The position numbers were made by a program, and so were the translations under genes. From a bacterium (GTDB lineage Bacteria; SZUA-182; DTGQ01), in contig JAILZY010000009.1 of NCBI GenBank assembly GCA_023512255.1, forward strand, positions 1 through 64,000: a stretch of DNA of 64,000 bases. Reading direction: 5' to 3'. Within the stretch, counting starts at the first letter, position 1. The number at the start of each line of letters is the position of its first letter. A model generated the notes under the pieces. That model ran no database searches. It had not been told where the DNA came from and saw only the letters and a program-made list of their open reading frames with translations. Positions 53,219-61,468 of the stretch are shown here, in pieces.

Positions 53219-54286
53219 ATGATCAAAGAGGTTAATACCCTGTCAGGATTCAACCAGATTGAGCATCTGTGGGATGACCTTTATCGGCGCTCCCAGGTCA
53301 GGAATCTTTTTTTGACTCACGCCTGGCTCAGGCTATGGATCAAGCATTTTGGTGCCGGGCAGACCTTCGCTTTACTATATCTGCCAGATGGGGCCGATAG
53401 GTTAGAAGCTGGCGCTGTTTTGAAGCGGCATGGTAAGGTGATAAGCTTTATTGAAAGTGATTTTTCCGCACACCCTGATTTTTTGGCCACACCAGCCTCA
53501 ACAGGGAGAATTGGTGAGTTTTTGGCTTATCTCAAAGCAACATACTTTCCATCCAAATTCGTTTTTGCCGACACCAGCATTAATTCAATCCTATGCAGAA
53601 GCGTTACTCGGCTGACCAAAGAACGCTGGCTGCCAATCTTCAAATATCCCTTTGCCATGAGGTCAGTAAATGTTGCTGGGACATTTGATTCGTATTTGGC
53701 TGCTCAGGGAGCAAAGGTCAGGTCAGAGATGAGGCGCAAGGTGCGTCGGGCGCAGAGGGATTACCAGCTCAGTCTGAGGCCCTTCGCCCAACAGGGTGAG
53801 CGGGATGAGGTATTTGAGCTTATCAGGAGGGTTGAGCAGGATTCCTGGAAAGCTCAGGTTGGATCGGCCATTATTTATAATGGAGATCAGATGTATTTTT
53901 ATCAGGAGGTCTTTGATTATTATGCTAAGCGGAATGAGGCCAGGGTTTATTGCCTATATTTTAACGATCAACCCGTATCATTTGTTTTCGGCATCCTATC
54001 AGAGCGAAGATACTATGCGCTGAAAACCTCTTACCGGCTCCTCTACCGTGATTATGCTCCGGGACTGGTTTTGTTTTTCAAGGTACTTGAGTCGTTTTTC
54101 CACAACAAGGAAGCAGATAGGCTTGAATTTCTTGGCTCTGATGCTCGATGGAAGGAGGAATTTTCTAATCATCGGGAAGATTTTTGTACCCTTGAACTCT
54201 ATCCGATGGGGTTGAAGTCGATCTCCTACCATGTGCTTTATCGCTATATCCGCCCGATTGTCAAGAGATTAAGAATTCGGTCATGA
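53219..54286 (+). CDS. FemAB/CelD-like GNAT acyltransferase of the exopolysaccharide locus
   Basis: This 355-residue cytoplasmic protein of the CelD/BcsL (acetyltransferase_6) type may acylate a polysaccharide precursor. A first GNAT half contains LFLTHAWLRLWIKHFGAG. A second contains the conserved block YFNDQPVSFVFGILSERRYY, then the acyl-CoA-type segment ALKTSYRLLYRDYAPGLVL and DRLEFLGSDARWKEEF. FemAB-related proteins are regular members of exosortase-associated polysaccharide loci. It is the first gene of the locus, and its stop overlaps the next start (ATGA at 54283). Confidence 0.85.
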   Translation: MIKEVNTLSGFNQIEHLWDDLYRRSQVRNLFLTHAWLRLWIKHFGAGQTFALLYLPDGADRLEAGAVLKRHGKVISFIESDFSAHPDFLATPASTGRIGEFLAYLKATYFPSKFVFADTSINSILCRSVTRLTKERWLPIFKYPFAMRSVNVAGTFDSYLAAQGAKVRSEMRRKVRRAQRDYQLSLRPFAQQGERDEVFELIRRVEQDSWKAQVGSAIIYNGDQMYFYQEVFDYYAKRNEARVYCLYFNDQPVSFVFGILSERRYYALKTSYRLLYRDYAPGLVLFFKVLESFFHNKEADRLEFLGSDARWKEEFSNHREDFCTLELYPMGLKSISYHVLYRYIRPIVKRLRIRS

Positions 54287-55368
54287 ATACCTTTCAAAAA
54301 GTCAAGTCCAGGATTAAGCGGTTTGTTGTGCCTGCCTTGTTTCGCTGTGGCTATTATTCCTGGCTCCTGCACACTAAGGGAAGGAGCAACCGATGTTTGA
54401 TTCTGATGTATCATCGTATTGGTAGCCGGAATGATGCCGGAGGATGCCTTGGCGGTCAGGATGGAATCAGCCGGTCAAGTTTTGAAAAACAGATGCAGTT
54501 TCTGAGAGAGCATATGACCCCGATGCCTCTTTCTGTTTTAGTCAAAAGCCTTAAATTTAGACGCCGTATTCCTCCGAGGGCGGTGGTGGTTACCTTTGAC
54601 GATGGATACGCGGATAATTACCTGAATGCCTATCCGGTGTTAAAAAAGTACCGCATTCCGGCCACCATTTTTTTGGCTACCGGCTATATCAGCACTGGGA
54701 GGCGGTTTTGGTGGGATCAACTGAGGGCCATGATTAGGCAAAACCCTGATCTGCCATTGCTTATGGCTAAAAAGGGCCTTCTACCCCCAGAGATCAAGGA
54801 AGGGTGGTTTTCGGCTGGACCGAGAAACCAGCACGAGCTGGTAGAATCGTTGATCTCCCATATCTGGCAGCATCAGAATATGCGTCCTGATAAATGGATA
54901 GAGCTTCTGGAGCAGGAAATTGAACATAATCTCCTGCCAAGCGATGATTATGCTCCTTTGAGCTGGGAGCATGTTCAGGAGATGAGCCGCCATGATTTTG
55001 ATTTTGGCTCGCATACGGTCAGCCACCCTAATATGGTGCACCTTTCCTCTCGTGAGGTTGAGGAAGAGCTTGGAGTTTCCAAGAGAACTATCGAGCAGCA
55101 TCTTGGCCGGCCAGTGGAAGGTTTTGCCTATCCAATAGGCCGGGGAGAGCACTACGATAGCCGGATAAAAGCGCTAGTGCAGAAAGTAGGCTTTCAGTAT
55201 GCCTGCACAGCTCAATTGGGCTGCATTTGGCCTGAAAAGTGGGATATATTTTCCCTTAATCGGATTTCACCCCCAAGCTCTCTACCCTATTTTGTGCGGG
55301 ACATAAGCTTTTATCTAACCTTTCCCTATCCGGTAACAAGTCATGGCAATCGCATCATAATTGGCTAG
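54283..55368 (+). CDS. NodB-type polysaccharide deacetylase
   Basis: This is a carbohydrate esterase family 4 enzyme, probably removing acetyl groups from the exopolysaccharide. Motif 1 is VVTFDDGYADNYLNAYPVL near residue 107 (the two Asp). Motif 2, with its metal-binding histidines, is GSHTVSHPNMVHLSS near residue 245. A following motif is GFAYPIGRGEHYD. The domain occupies nearly the whole chain, and there is no signal peptide, as in many NodB-like proteins of such loci. An insertion of about 80 residues (about 140-220) sits between motifs 1 and 2. The start overlaps the upstream stop by 4 nt. Confidence 0.9.
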   Translation: MNTFQKVKSRIKRFVVPALFRCGYYSWLLHTKGRSNRCLILMYHRIGSRNDAGGCLGGQDGISRSSFEKQMQFLREHMTPMPLSVLVKSLKFRRRIPPRAVVVTFDDGYADNYLNAYPVLKKYRIPATIFLATGYISTGRRFWWDQLRAMIRQNPDLPLLMAKKGLLPPEIKEGWFSAGPRNQHELVESLISHIWQHQNMRPDKWIELLEQEIEHNLLPSDDYAPLSWEHVQEMSRHDFDFGSHTVSHPNMVHLSSREVEEELGVSKRTIEQHLGRPVEGFAYPIGRGEHYDSRIKALVQKVGFQYACTAQLGCIWPEKWDIFSLNRISPPSSLPYFVRDISFYLTFPYPVTSHGNRIIIG

Positions 55369-55497
55369 TCAATAATATCAATATGTTACATAATAAAGCT
55401 AATTATGTTTAATCCATATAAGTATTTGATATCTTTGGATATTAGCAGAATGTTAGCAGATTTTTTCAGGCCATTGCCCTAGATAAGCGAGCAGGGC

Positions 55498-56793
55498 TTG
55501 TCTACGATGAAGAAGATGAAGCGGGTTTTGATGATCTCTTACTATTATCCCCCCTTGCTGGATGTTGGGGCTTTGAGGGCTCTTGGATTTTCCCGCTATC
55601 TGCCAGAATATGGCTGGCAGCCTTATGTGGTTTCGGTTAAAAACCCTGACCCTGCTTACTGTCTGTTGGGGCAAGAGCCTTGCCCTGAGCAGGTCAAGAT
55701 TATCTATACCCGCTCGCTGGTCAATCTGGCTCGACTCAACGGGTTGATCAACGGCGGTCTGTGTCGGCTGCTCGAATTTTTGGGTTGTGAGAATATTCAG
55801 AATCCGGCTGATATTCTCTTTTTACCCGATATCTTTGTCGGTTGGATTCCGCTCTCTTGCTGGACAGCCTACCGGCTGATTCGCCGATATGGCATTGAGG
55901 TTATCTATGTTTCAGCCAAGCCTTTTAGCTCCACACTGACTGGCGTCGTACTGAAGAGGCTGACTGGGAAATTTCTGATCCTTGATTTTAGAGATCCCAT
56001 CTCCTTGGAAGCCATGGAAGGAGATGAGCCGGGAGAAAGCAACAGACTGTATTGGAAAATTATCCGAAAGCTTGAGCATCTGGTTGTCAAGCAGGCAGAC
56101 TGGCTGCTGGTAACGAGCCAGAAAACCCAGGAAAAATATCTCTCACTTTATCCCTTCCTTAAGGATAGGTGTTCGGTCATCTATAATGGATTTTTTGATG
56201 AGCTTTTGCCCAAAAGCCCGGCATCTGCCTCAAGCTGTCGATTTTCCATTATTTATACCGGCAACTTCTATCCAACCTTGCCGGGATCGGATATCTTTTT
56301 CCAGGGATTGCAGCAGGTTTTAGCCGAAGGTAAAATTCCTCGGCATAAGATTAGCTTTTTATATTTTGGCGATAACCGAGAATGGTTTCAAGGGATGAGA
56401 GAGAAATACGGCCTGTATGACGTAGCTTGGCATTGTGGACACACGAGCCGCAGGAAGGCTCTTCAGTACATTTCAGACTCTTCCCTCTTTCTCCTGCGGT
56501 CCAGGGGGAATATGGTCAGCGCCAAGCTCTATGAGGCCTTGGCTCTTGGGAAGCCTATCCTTTCCCTGGACTCAACTGAGGAGGTAAGTCAACTGATCAG
56601 GAGCTATTCATCGAATTTCTATCTCCTGTTCAGTGGGGACGGCCCAGCGAAGGTAGCCGAAGCTATCCATCATGCTTATACCAGATGGGAGATAGGGGAC
56701 TGGCCAGCCGTCCCAAATCCGGAATATCTAGAAAAATTCAATAAGCGGCAGTTGACCAGACAACTTGCGGCCATTTTGGATAAGGTTAGCTAG
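55498..56793 (+). CDS. Glycosyltransferase family 4-like protein
   Basis: This GT-B type glycosyltransferase carries out chain assembly in the exopolysaccharide locus. The N-terminal nucleotide-fold segment YYYPPLLDVGALRALGFSRY is typical of family 4 members. The C-terminal donor-binding part has SVIYNGFFDELL and KLYEALALGKPILSLDSTEE near residue 330. Donor and acceptor sugars cannot be read from sequence. The TTG at 55498 and the ATG at 55507 (MKKMKRVLM) are both possible starts, and neither has a strong ribosome-binding site. The flippase gene follows after 5 nt. Confidence 0.85.
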   Translation: MSTMKKMKRVLMISYYYPPLLDVGALRALGFSRYLPEYGWQPYVVSVKNPDPAYCLLGQEPCPEQVKIIYTRSLVNLARLNGLINGGLCRLLEFLGCENIQNPADILFLPDIFVGWIPLSCWTAYRLIRRYGIEVIYVSAKPFSSTLTGVVLKRLTGKFLILDFRDPISLEAMEGDEPGESNRLYWKIIRKLEHLVVKQADWLLVTSQKTQEKYLSLYPFLKDRCSVIYNGFFDELLPKSPASASSCRFSIIYTGNFYPTLPGSDIFFQGLQQVLAEGKIPRHKISFLYFGDNREWFQGMREKYGLYDVAWHCGHTSRRKALQYISDSSLFLLRSRGNMVSAKLYEALALGKPILSLDSTEEVSQLIRSYSSNFYLLFSGDGPAKVAEAIHHAYTRWEIGDWPAVPNPEYLEKFNKRQLTRQLAAILDKVS

Positions 56794-56798
56794 AGAAG

Positions 56799-58265
56799 GT
56801 GCTGGAAGAGCACACGGCAGGGGAGATTTCAGTCAGACGAAGGGTCAGATTTGCGGCCACATGGCTTGCCGGAACAAGGCTCCTTGGACAGCTTCTGACC
56901 CTGGGCATGACTGTGCTGATTACCAGGCTCCTTCAGCCGGCTGATTTTGGTCTTTACGGCATGGCCAATCTGGTCATTTCCTTTTTGACCCTGTTTGAGG
57001 GGGTTGGGCTTGATGCCGCTATTATCCAGAAGCAGAATTTAGCGGTCGAGGATGCAGATCGAAGTTTTTGGCTCATGCTATTGATTAATCTTGGGCTGTA
57101 TGGGATAACCTTTGCACTCTCTCCGCTTCTGGCTTGGTTTTTTCGCGAGAGGCAGCTTTCTGGCATGATCAGGATTTTGGGGCTAAATTTGATTTTGGTT
57201 GCTCTGTACGGCGTGCCCTACAATCTTATGACCAGGGAGCTGGCCTTTGATCAGCGATCTAAGGCAGAGCTAGTCTCAGGGGTAGGACATAGCCTGATCT
57301 GTTTGATTATGGTTTTGGCTGGCTGGGGAGTTTGGGCCTTGGTCTACAGCAGCCTGGCCACGCCGCTAATTATGCTTGGCCTGATTTACTATTATCAGCC
57401 CTGGATTCCCAGACTCTGCTCTCCCTTCAGCGGGGAGAGCCGGGGGCTGTTAAACTTTGGCAGCCAAATCATGCTCTCCCGCCTTCTGTGGTACGCCTAT
57501 TCCAACTCCGATTTTCTCATTGCTGGTCGTCTGTTGGGCAAAGAGGCCCTAGGGTACTATACCCTGGCCTTTGAAATGGCCTCTCTTCCTTTAGAAAAGG
57601 TGGTGTCGATGATTCCCCAGATTGCCTATCCCACCTTTGCCCAAGTTCAGCATGAGGAGGAGAGAGTGAGGCATTACTTTTTGAAAACCTGCCGGCTAGT
57701 GGCGCTGATCGTCTTTCCTCTCTTTCTGGGTCTTTTCCTTGTGGCCGAAGACCTTATTAGGCTGGTTTTGACTGGAAAGTGGGCCGCGGCCATCGGCCCG
57801 CTGAAGATTCTCTGTCTTATGTCTATCCTACGCTCTTTGGCTGTCCTGGGTGCGCCGCTGACCAATGCCCTGGGCAGACCCAATATCGCCCTGCTCAATT
57901 CGCTCCTCTGTGCCCTGATTTTGCCGCCGACATTCTGGGTGGGAGCAAGATTTGGCATTCAGGGGATTTCGCTGGCCTGGCTGATCGCCTACCCTTTTTT
58001 ATTTTTGATCATAACCTCAAATTCCATCCACACTATCCGAATTACCCTGAGGGAGTACTGGCTAAACCTTCTGCCTGTGATCGAGGCGAGCCTCTTTATG
58101 CTGCTGGTGATATTCGGATTGCAGAGCTTGTTTTGGTCAGCTCTAACCTTGTGGTTTCGGCTATTTTTGACCTGCTTTCTGGGAGCTGTCTGTTATGTGG
58201 GTATCTTGTGGCTGGCTAACCGCTCTTTGCTTGAAGAACTTTTGGAATTTATCAGGAGAGATTGA
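56799..58265 (+). CDS. MOP-superfamily polysaccharide flippase (Wzx-like)
   Basis: This inner-membrane transporter of the polysaccharide synthesis (MATE/MOP) superfamily has about 12-14 helices across 488 residues. The start segment AATWLAGTRLLGQLLTLGMT and the motif LLQPADFGLYGMANLVISF are typical of lipopolysaccharide/O-unit flippases. It should move lipid-linked repeat units across the membrane for the polymerase encoded at 61469. The start is GTG at 56799 with GAAGGTG overlapping poorly as ribosome-binding site. It ends 4 nt before the asparagine synthase-like gene. Confidence 0.9.
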   Translation: MLEEHTAGEISVRRRVRFAATWLAGTRLLGQLLTLGMTVLITRLLQPADFGLYGMANLVISFLTLFEGVGLDAAIIQKQNLAVEDADRSFWLMLLINLGLYGITFALSPLLAWFFRERQLSGMIRILGLNLILVALYGVPYNLMTRELAFDQRSKAELVSGVGHSLICLIMVLAGWGVWALVYSSLATPLIMLGLIYYYQPWIPRLCSPFSGESRGLLNFGSQIMLSRLLWYAYSNSDFLIAGRLLGKEALGYYTLAFEMASLPLEKVVSMIPQIAYPTFAQVQHEEERVRHYFLKTCRLVALIVFPLFLGLFLVAEDLIRLVLTGKWAAAIGPLKILCLMSILRSLAVLGAPLTNALGRPNIALLNSLLCALILPPTFWVGARFGIQGISLAWLIAYPFLFLIITSNSIHTIRITLREYWLNLLPVIEASLFMLLVIFGLQSLFWSALTLWFRLFLTCFLGAVCYVGILWLANRSLLEELLEFIRRD

Positions 58266-58269
58266 CTAT

Positions 58270-60132
58270 ATGCCAGGATTATTCGGTTTTTATCGAAAGA
58301 AACCCTTTTCACTGGAAAGATCCTCGGCGCTGCTAGCCAAGATGAAGGGACAGATGCAGCACACATCAAGCGGGGTCAGCGATTCGTATAGCCTCGATCG
58401 GTTTGCCGCCGGACGGCTGACCCTCGGCATTTTGGCTCCATCGCCCCAGCCGCTGATCAGCCCCGATGGGCGGTATATTCTCTTTTTTGATGGACAAATT
58501 TACGAATACCACACCCTGGCCAAGGAGCTGAAAGAGCGAGGATATACATTTGCCCAAAACTCAGAGGCTGAGCTGATCATGAATCTTTTTCTCGACCAGG
58601 GCAAGAGGTTTGCTCAATTGATTAAGGGGATATTTACGGTGGTCATCTACGATCAGCTCAGCCATTCGCTTCTTTTGGCCAATGACCGCTACGGCCTTTT
58701 CCCTCTCTACTGCCAGGATAGTGAGGATCAGTTTGCCTTTGCCTCAGAACTTAAGGCCCTTTTGCCAGTGATGGATGGTGAGCGAAAGGTTAACCGCAGT
58801 GCTTTATGCGACTTTTATAATTTTCAATTTATCACCGCAGATGATACCTTTCTGGAAGGGGTCAGTCTCCTTCCCTATGCTACGGTTATGGAGATAAGCG
58901 AAAGCGGCCTGCTCCAGGAACGCTATTGGGATTATCCCTACCAGAATCAGGAGAAGGACCGGGGGCTAGATGAGCTGGCCGAGGAAGGTTATTTGCTGAT
59001 CCGCAAGGCGGTCCAAAATCAGTGGAAGACAGGTTTTAAGATCGGTATCCCTTTGAGCGGTGGGCTTGATTCGCGGCTTTTGGGGACGATAGCCTCAAAG
59101 ATAGCTTCACAGAATAAACAACGGGTAAATTTTTTCCATGCCGGCAGCAATCCGCGGTATCGGGAAACCCAGATTGCACAACGGGTTTGTGGCTCGCTGG
59201 GTGGAGAGTGGCATTTTGTTGATCTTCTGTCCCAGGATATCAGCACCTTGATCCCAGAGGTGCTCAGCTTGAATGATAGCCATTTTTCCTGTCATCAGAG
59301 CTGGCTACTTGGAGTAGCCAAACGAGCCGCCAGAGAGGGTAAGGCTAATATACTCCTTGATGGCTACTGCTTTGATGCCCAATTAGGCTCGACATTTTCC
59401 ATCCTCGGTCCCACCCCCCCTTCTGAAGAGCGGTGTAAGCTGATTCGCACCATCTATTGCGGCCTTCAGCCAGAGCTTGCCCAGCAATTTTTCACCCCTG
59501 AATTTGCCCGCTCTCTGATCCAGGTTACGGATGAAAATATCCGCCGGATGAGCAAGGAGCGGGATGGAGAGCCTGTTGAAAACTGGCTGCAATATTTTTG
59601 CTTTGTCAATCGGGCCCGCCGATACACCATCGGCAATTCCTGGGTAGGCCGCAACTATATTGAAAGCGCCTTCCCATACTTAGACTATGATCTTTTTGAT
59701 TTCTGCCTGCGGCTTCCCTCTCAATACCGTTACCAGAGCAGGCTTTATCGACATATTTTCTTGCGCTATTTTCCCGCTCTGGCCAAGATCCCCTGGAGCA
59801 AAACCGGGCTTGCCCTGGATCGCTACCAGAGCAGTCTAAGCCGCTTATGGGACCTGATCAAAGGATCGGGCTACTATCTCAACCGCCTGAGCTGTGGACA
59901 GCTTGAGTGCGGAAATCTTGATGTAGATGCTAATCGCAGATTTCGCAAAGATCCAGCCTTCAGACGGTTTTTCATGGATATTTTGCGGGATGAGCGGACC
60001 GCAACCCGAGGGACTGTCTCTCGTCGAGGGATTGATAATCTTATTCGCTGCCTCGATTCGGGGAGGAATTATTTCCATCTGATCGAAGCTATTGTTACGG
60101 TGGAATTTTTCTTTCGCTCGTTTGTGGATTAA
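58270..60132 (+). CDS. Asparagine synthase-like amidotransferase without the N-terminal catalytic Cys
   Basis: The protein has the two domains of AsnB-like enzymes. The N-terminal glutaminase fold (about residues 1-205) contains the usual core (ELIMNLFLDQGKRFAQLIKG and then NDRYGLFPLY). The C-terminal synthetase domain has the pyrophosphate motif GIPLSGGLDSRLLG. In AsnB the chain begins with Met-Cys-Gly, the Cys being the glutaminase nucleophile. Here it reads MPGLFGFYRK, so the Cys is replaced by Pro. Such enzymes may use free ammonia or another nucleophile. The ATG at 58270 has AGGAGA 10 nt upstream, and a longer in-frame start at 58195 lies within the flippase gene. Similar amidotransferases occur in exosortase-type loci. 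Confidence 0.85.
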   Translation: MPGLFGFYRKKPFSLERSSALLAKMKGQMQHTSSGVSDSYSLDRFAAGRLTLGILAPSPQPLISPDGRYILFFDGQIYEYHTLAKELKERGYTFAQNSEAELIMNLFLDQGKRFAQLIKGIFTVVIYDQLSHSLLLANDRYGLFPLYCQDSEDQFAFASELKALLPVMDGERKVNRSALCDFYNFQFITADDTFLEGVSLLPYATVMEISESGLLQERYWDYPYQNQEKDRGLDELAEEGYLLIRKAVQNQWKTGFKIGIPLSGGLDSRLLGTIASKIASQNKQRVNFFHAGSNPRYRETQIAQRVCGSLGGEWHFVDLLSQDISTLIPEVLSLNDSHFSCHQSWLLGVAKRAAREGKANILLDGYCFDAQLGSTFSILGPTPPSEERCKLIRTIYCGLQPELAQQFFTPEFARSLIQVTDENIRRMSKERDGEPVENWLQYFCFVNRARRYTIGNSWVGRNYIESAFPYLDYDLFDFCLRLPSQYRYQSRLYRHIFLRYFPALAKIPWSKTGLALDRYQSSLSRLWDLIKGSGYYLNRLSCGQLECGNLDVDANRRFRKDPAFRRFFMDILRDERTATRGTVSRRGIDNLIRCLDSGRNYFHLIEAIVTVEFFFRSFVD

Positions 60133-60205
60133 GGTTTTGTGGATTAAGAAATTTTGTGGATTAAGGGATATTAGGGATTATTAAGGGATTATTCAAGGAG
60201 ATAGT
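60121..60205 (+). repeat. Triplicated 3' end of the asparagine synthase-like gene
   Basis: TTTGTGGATTAAG, the last four codons with the stop, occurs at 60121-60133, 60136-60148 and 60153-60165. Downstream, AGGGATTATTA and AGGGATTATTC form another pair between 60171 and 60195. Confidence 0.95.
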
Positions 60206-60232
60206 TTCTTTCGCTGTCTTTTCGCCTTGCCA

Positions 60233-61462
60233 ATGAGCTCTGGTCCAATTAGCCTGGTGGCAGTAGGAGATATCTGTCTGGGGATGGGGGTTGGGGATTT
60301 GGTCCGGCAGTTTGGTCCTGATTTCCCCTTTGCTCCCTGCAGCCGGATTCTGCATAAGGCAGACCTTGTTTTTGGCAATCTGGAGATGGTTTTCTATAAT
60401 CCCAAAACGCCCCTTATCAAGGAGAGATGTTCCCAATCTTTGATGGAAGCCCCCCATACTTTTCTTCCCCTTGATAGGGGATCGGGTGAGCCGGGGCTAT
60501 TTCAGGATGATGCCATGAGCCACCTTCCCCTTCTTGATTTCAAAGTCCCCTTGGCTTATGGTCAGGGGCTTGCCCGGGCAGGATTTCGCCTGCTTAGTGC
60601 CGCTAATAACCATATCATGGACTTTGGCTTTGCCGTATGCCAGGATACCTTGGACTTTTTAAAAGAGCAGGGGATTATGACCGCAGGATGCGGAAGGAAT
60701 CTGGCTGAGGCGAGAAAACCAGCTATTCTGACGGTGCGGGGAAAGCAGATCGGCCTTCTGGCCTATGCCGATGACAGTGGTCAGTTTGCCCGGCCTGGGC
60801 AAGCTGGGGTAGCTCCGATCAAGAAAAAATATCTACTTGAGGATATCAAGGCTCTGCGTCCACAGGTTGATATTCTGGTTGTGTCTCTTCATGCCGACCT
60901 TGAATTTGTAGCCTATCCCGCGCCCTGGCGGGTTAGGTTGTCTCGGCGGCTCATCGAGGCGGGAGCAGATGTCGTACTCCAGCATCATCCGCATGTGCCC
61001 CAAGGGATTGAGCGCTACCGCGAAGGACTGATTGCCTACAGTCTGGGGAGTTTCGTTTTCCCCATTTGGGGAAACAGCTATGCCCAGCAGCGACCTTATA
61101 CGGATCAAAGTCTTATCCTTAATCTTCACCTTGATAGGCACAGGATTTTAGGGTATGAGATTTGGCCGGTGCGAATCAATACTTACCATCAGCCGCTGCT
61201 CATGGAGGGTGAAGATCGACAGGAATTCCTTCGGTATCTTCGAGCGATTTCCCTACCCCTTGGCTGTCCTGATCTTCTGGATCGGCTATGGGCGAAAAGC
61301 TGTAGGCAGGCGGCAAGTGCCTACTGCTCCTGGCTGAAAGGGATTTACTGGCAGGAGGGATGGCCGGGGGTATTTCGGCAGATCGCTCTTTTAGCCAAGA
61401 GCACGGAAAAGCGGCGCTGGGTGCTTGGTCTTGTATCTGGCCTGGGGCGGTTTGGATTTTAA
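60233..61462 (+). CDS. CapA-like polysaccharide/polyglutamate assembly protein
   Basis: This is a metallophosphatase-fold protein of the PgsA/CapA family, known from poly-gamma-glutamate synthesis and frequent in exopolysaccharide loci. Motifs include VAVGDICLGMGVGDLV near the start, KADLVFGNLEMVF, LLSAANNHIMDFG and the metal-binding VVSLHADLEFVAYP with ADVVLQHHPHVPQGIE. The ATG at 60233 is chosen. A TTG at 60227 is equally possible, and the nearest AAGGAG (60195-60200) is too far upstream to decide. Its 100-nt leader holds the microduplications described above. The downstream polymerase gene starts 6 nt after its stop. Confidence 0.87.
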   Translation: MSSGPISLVAVGDICLGMGVGDLVRQFGPDFPFAPCSRILHKADLVFGNLEMVFYNPKTPLIKERCSQSLMEAPHTFLPLDRGSGEPGLFQDDAMSHLPLLDFKVPLAYGQGLARAGFRLLSAANNHIMDFGFAVCQDTLDFLKEQGIMTAGCGRNLAEARKPAILTVRGKQIGLLAYADDSGQFARPGQAGVAPIKKKYLLEDIKALRPQVDILVVSLHADLEFVAYPAPWRVRLSRRLIEAGADVVLQHHPHVPQGIERYREGLIAYSLGSFVFPIWGNSYAQQRPYTDQSLILNLHLDRHRILGYEIWPVRINTYHQPLLMEGEDRQEFLRYLRAISLPLGCPDLLDRLWAKSCRQAASAYCSWLKGIYWQEGWPGVFRQIALLAKSTEKRRWVLGLVSGLGRFGF

Positions 61463-61468
61463 TCCCCG

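Noticed and set aside
58195-58269. Upstream in-frame start for the asparagine synthase-like gene
   Set aside because: It lies inside the flippase gene, has no ribosome-binding site, and the class II amidotransferase fold begins right at the internal Met at 58270.
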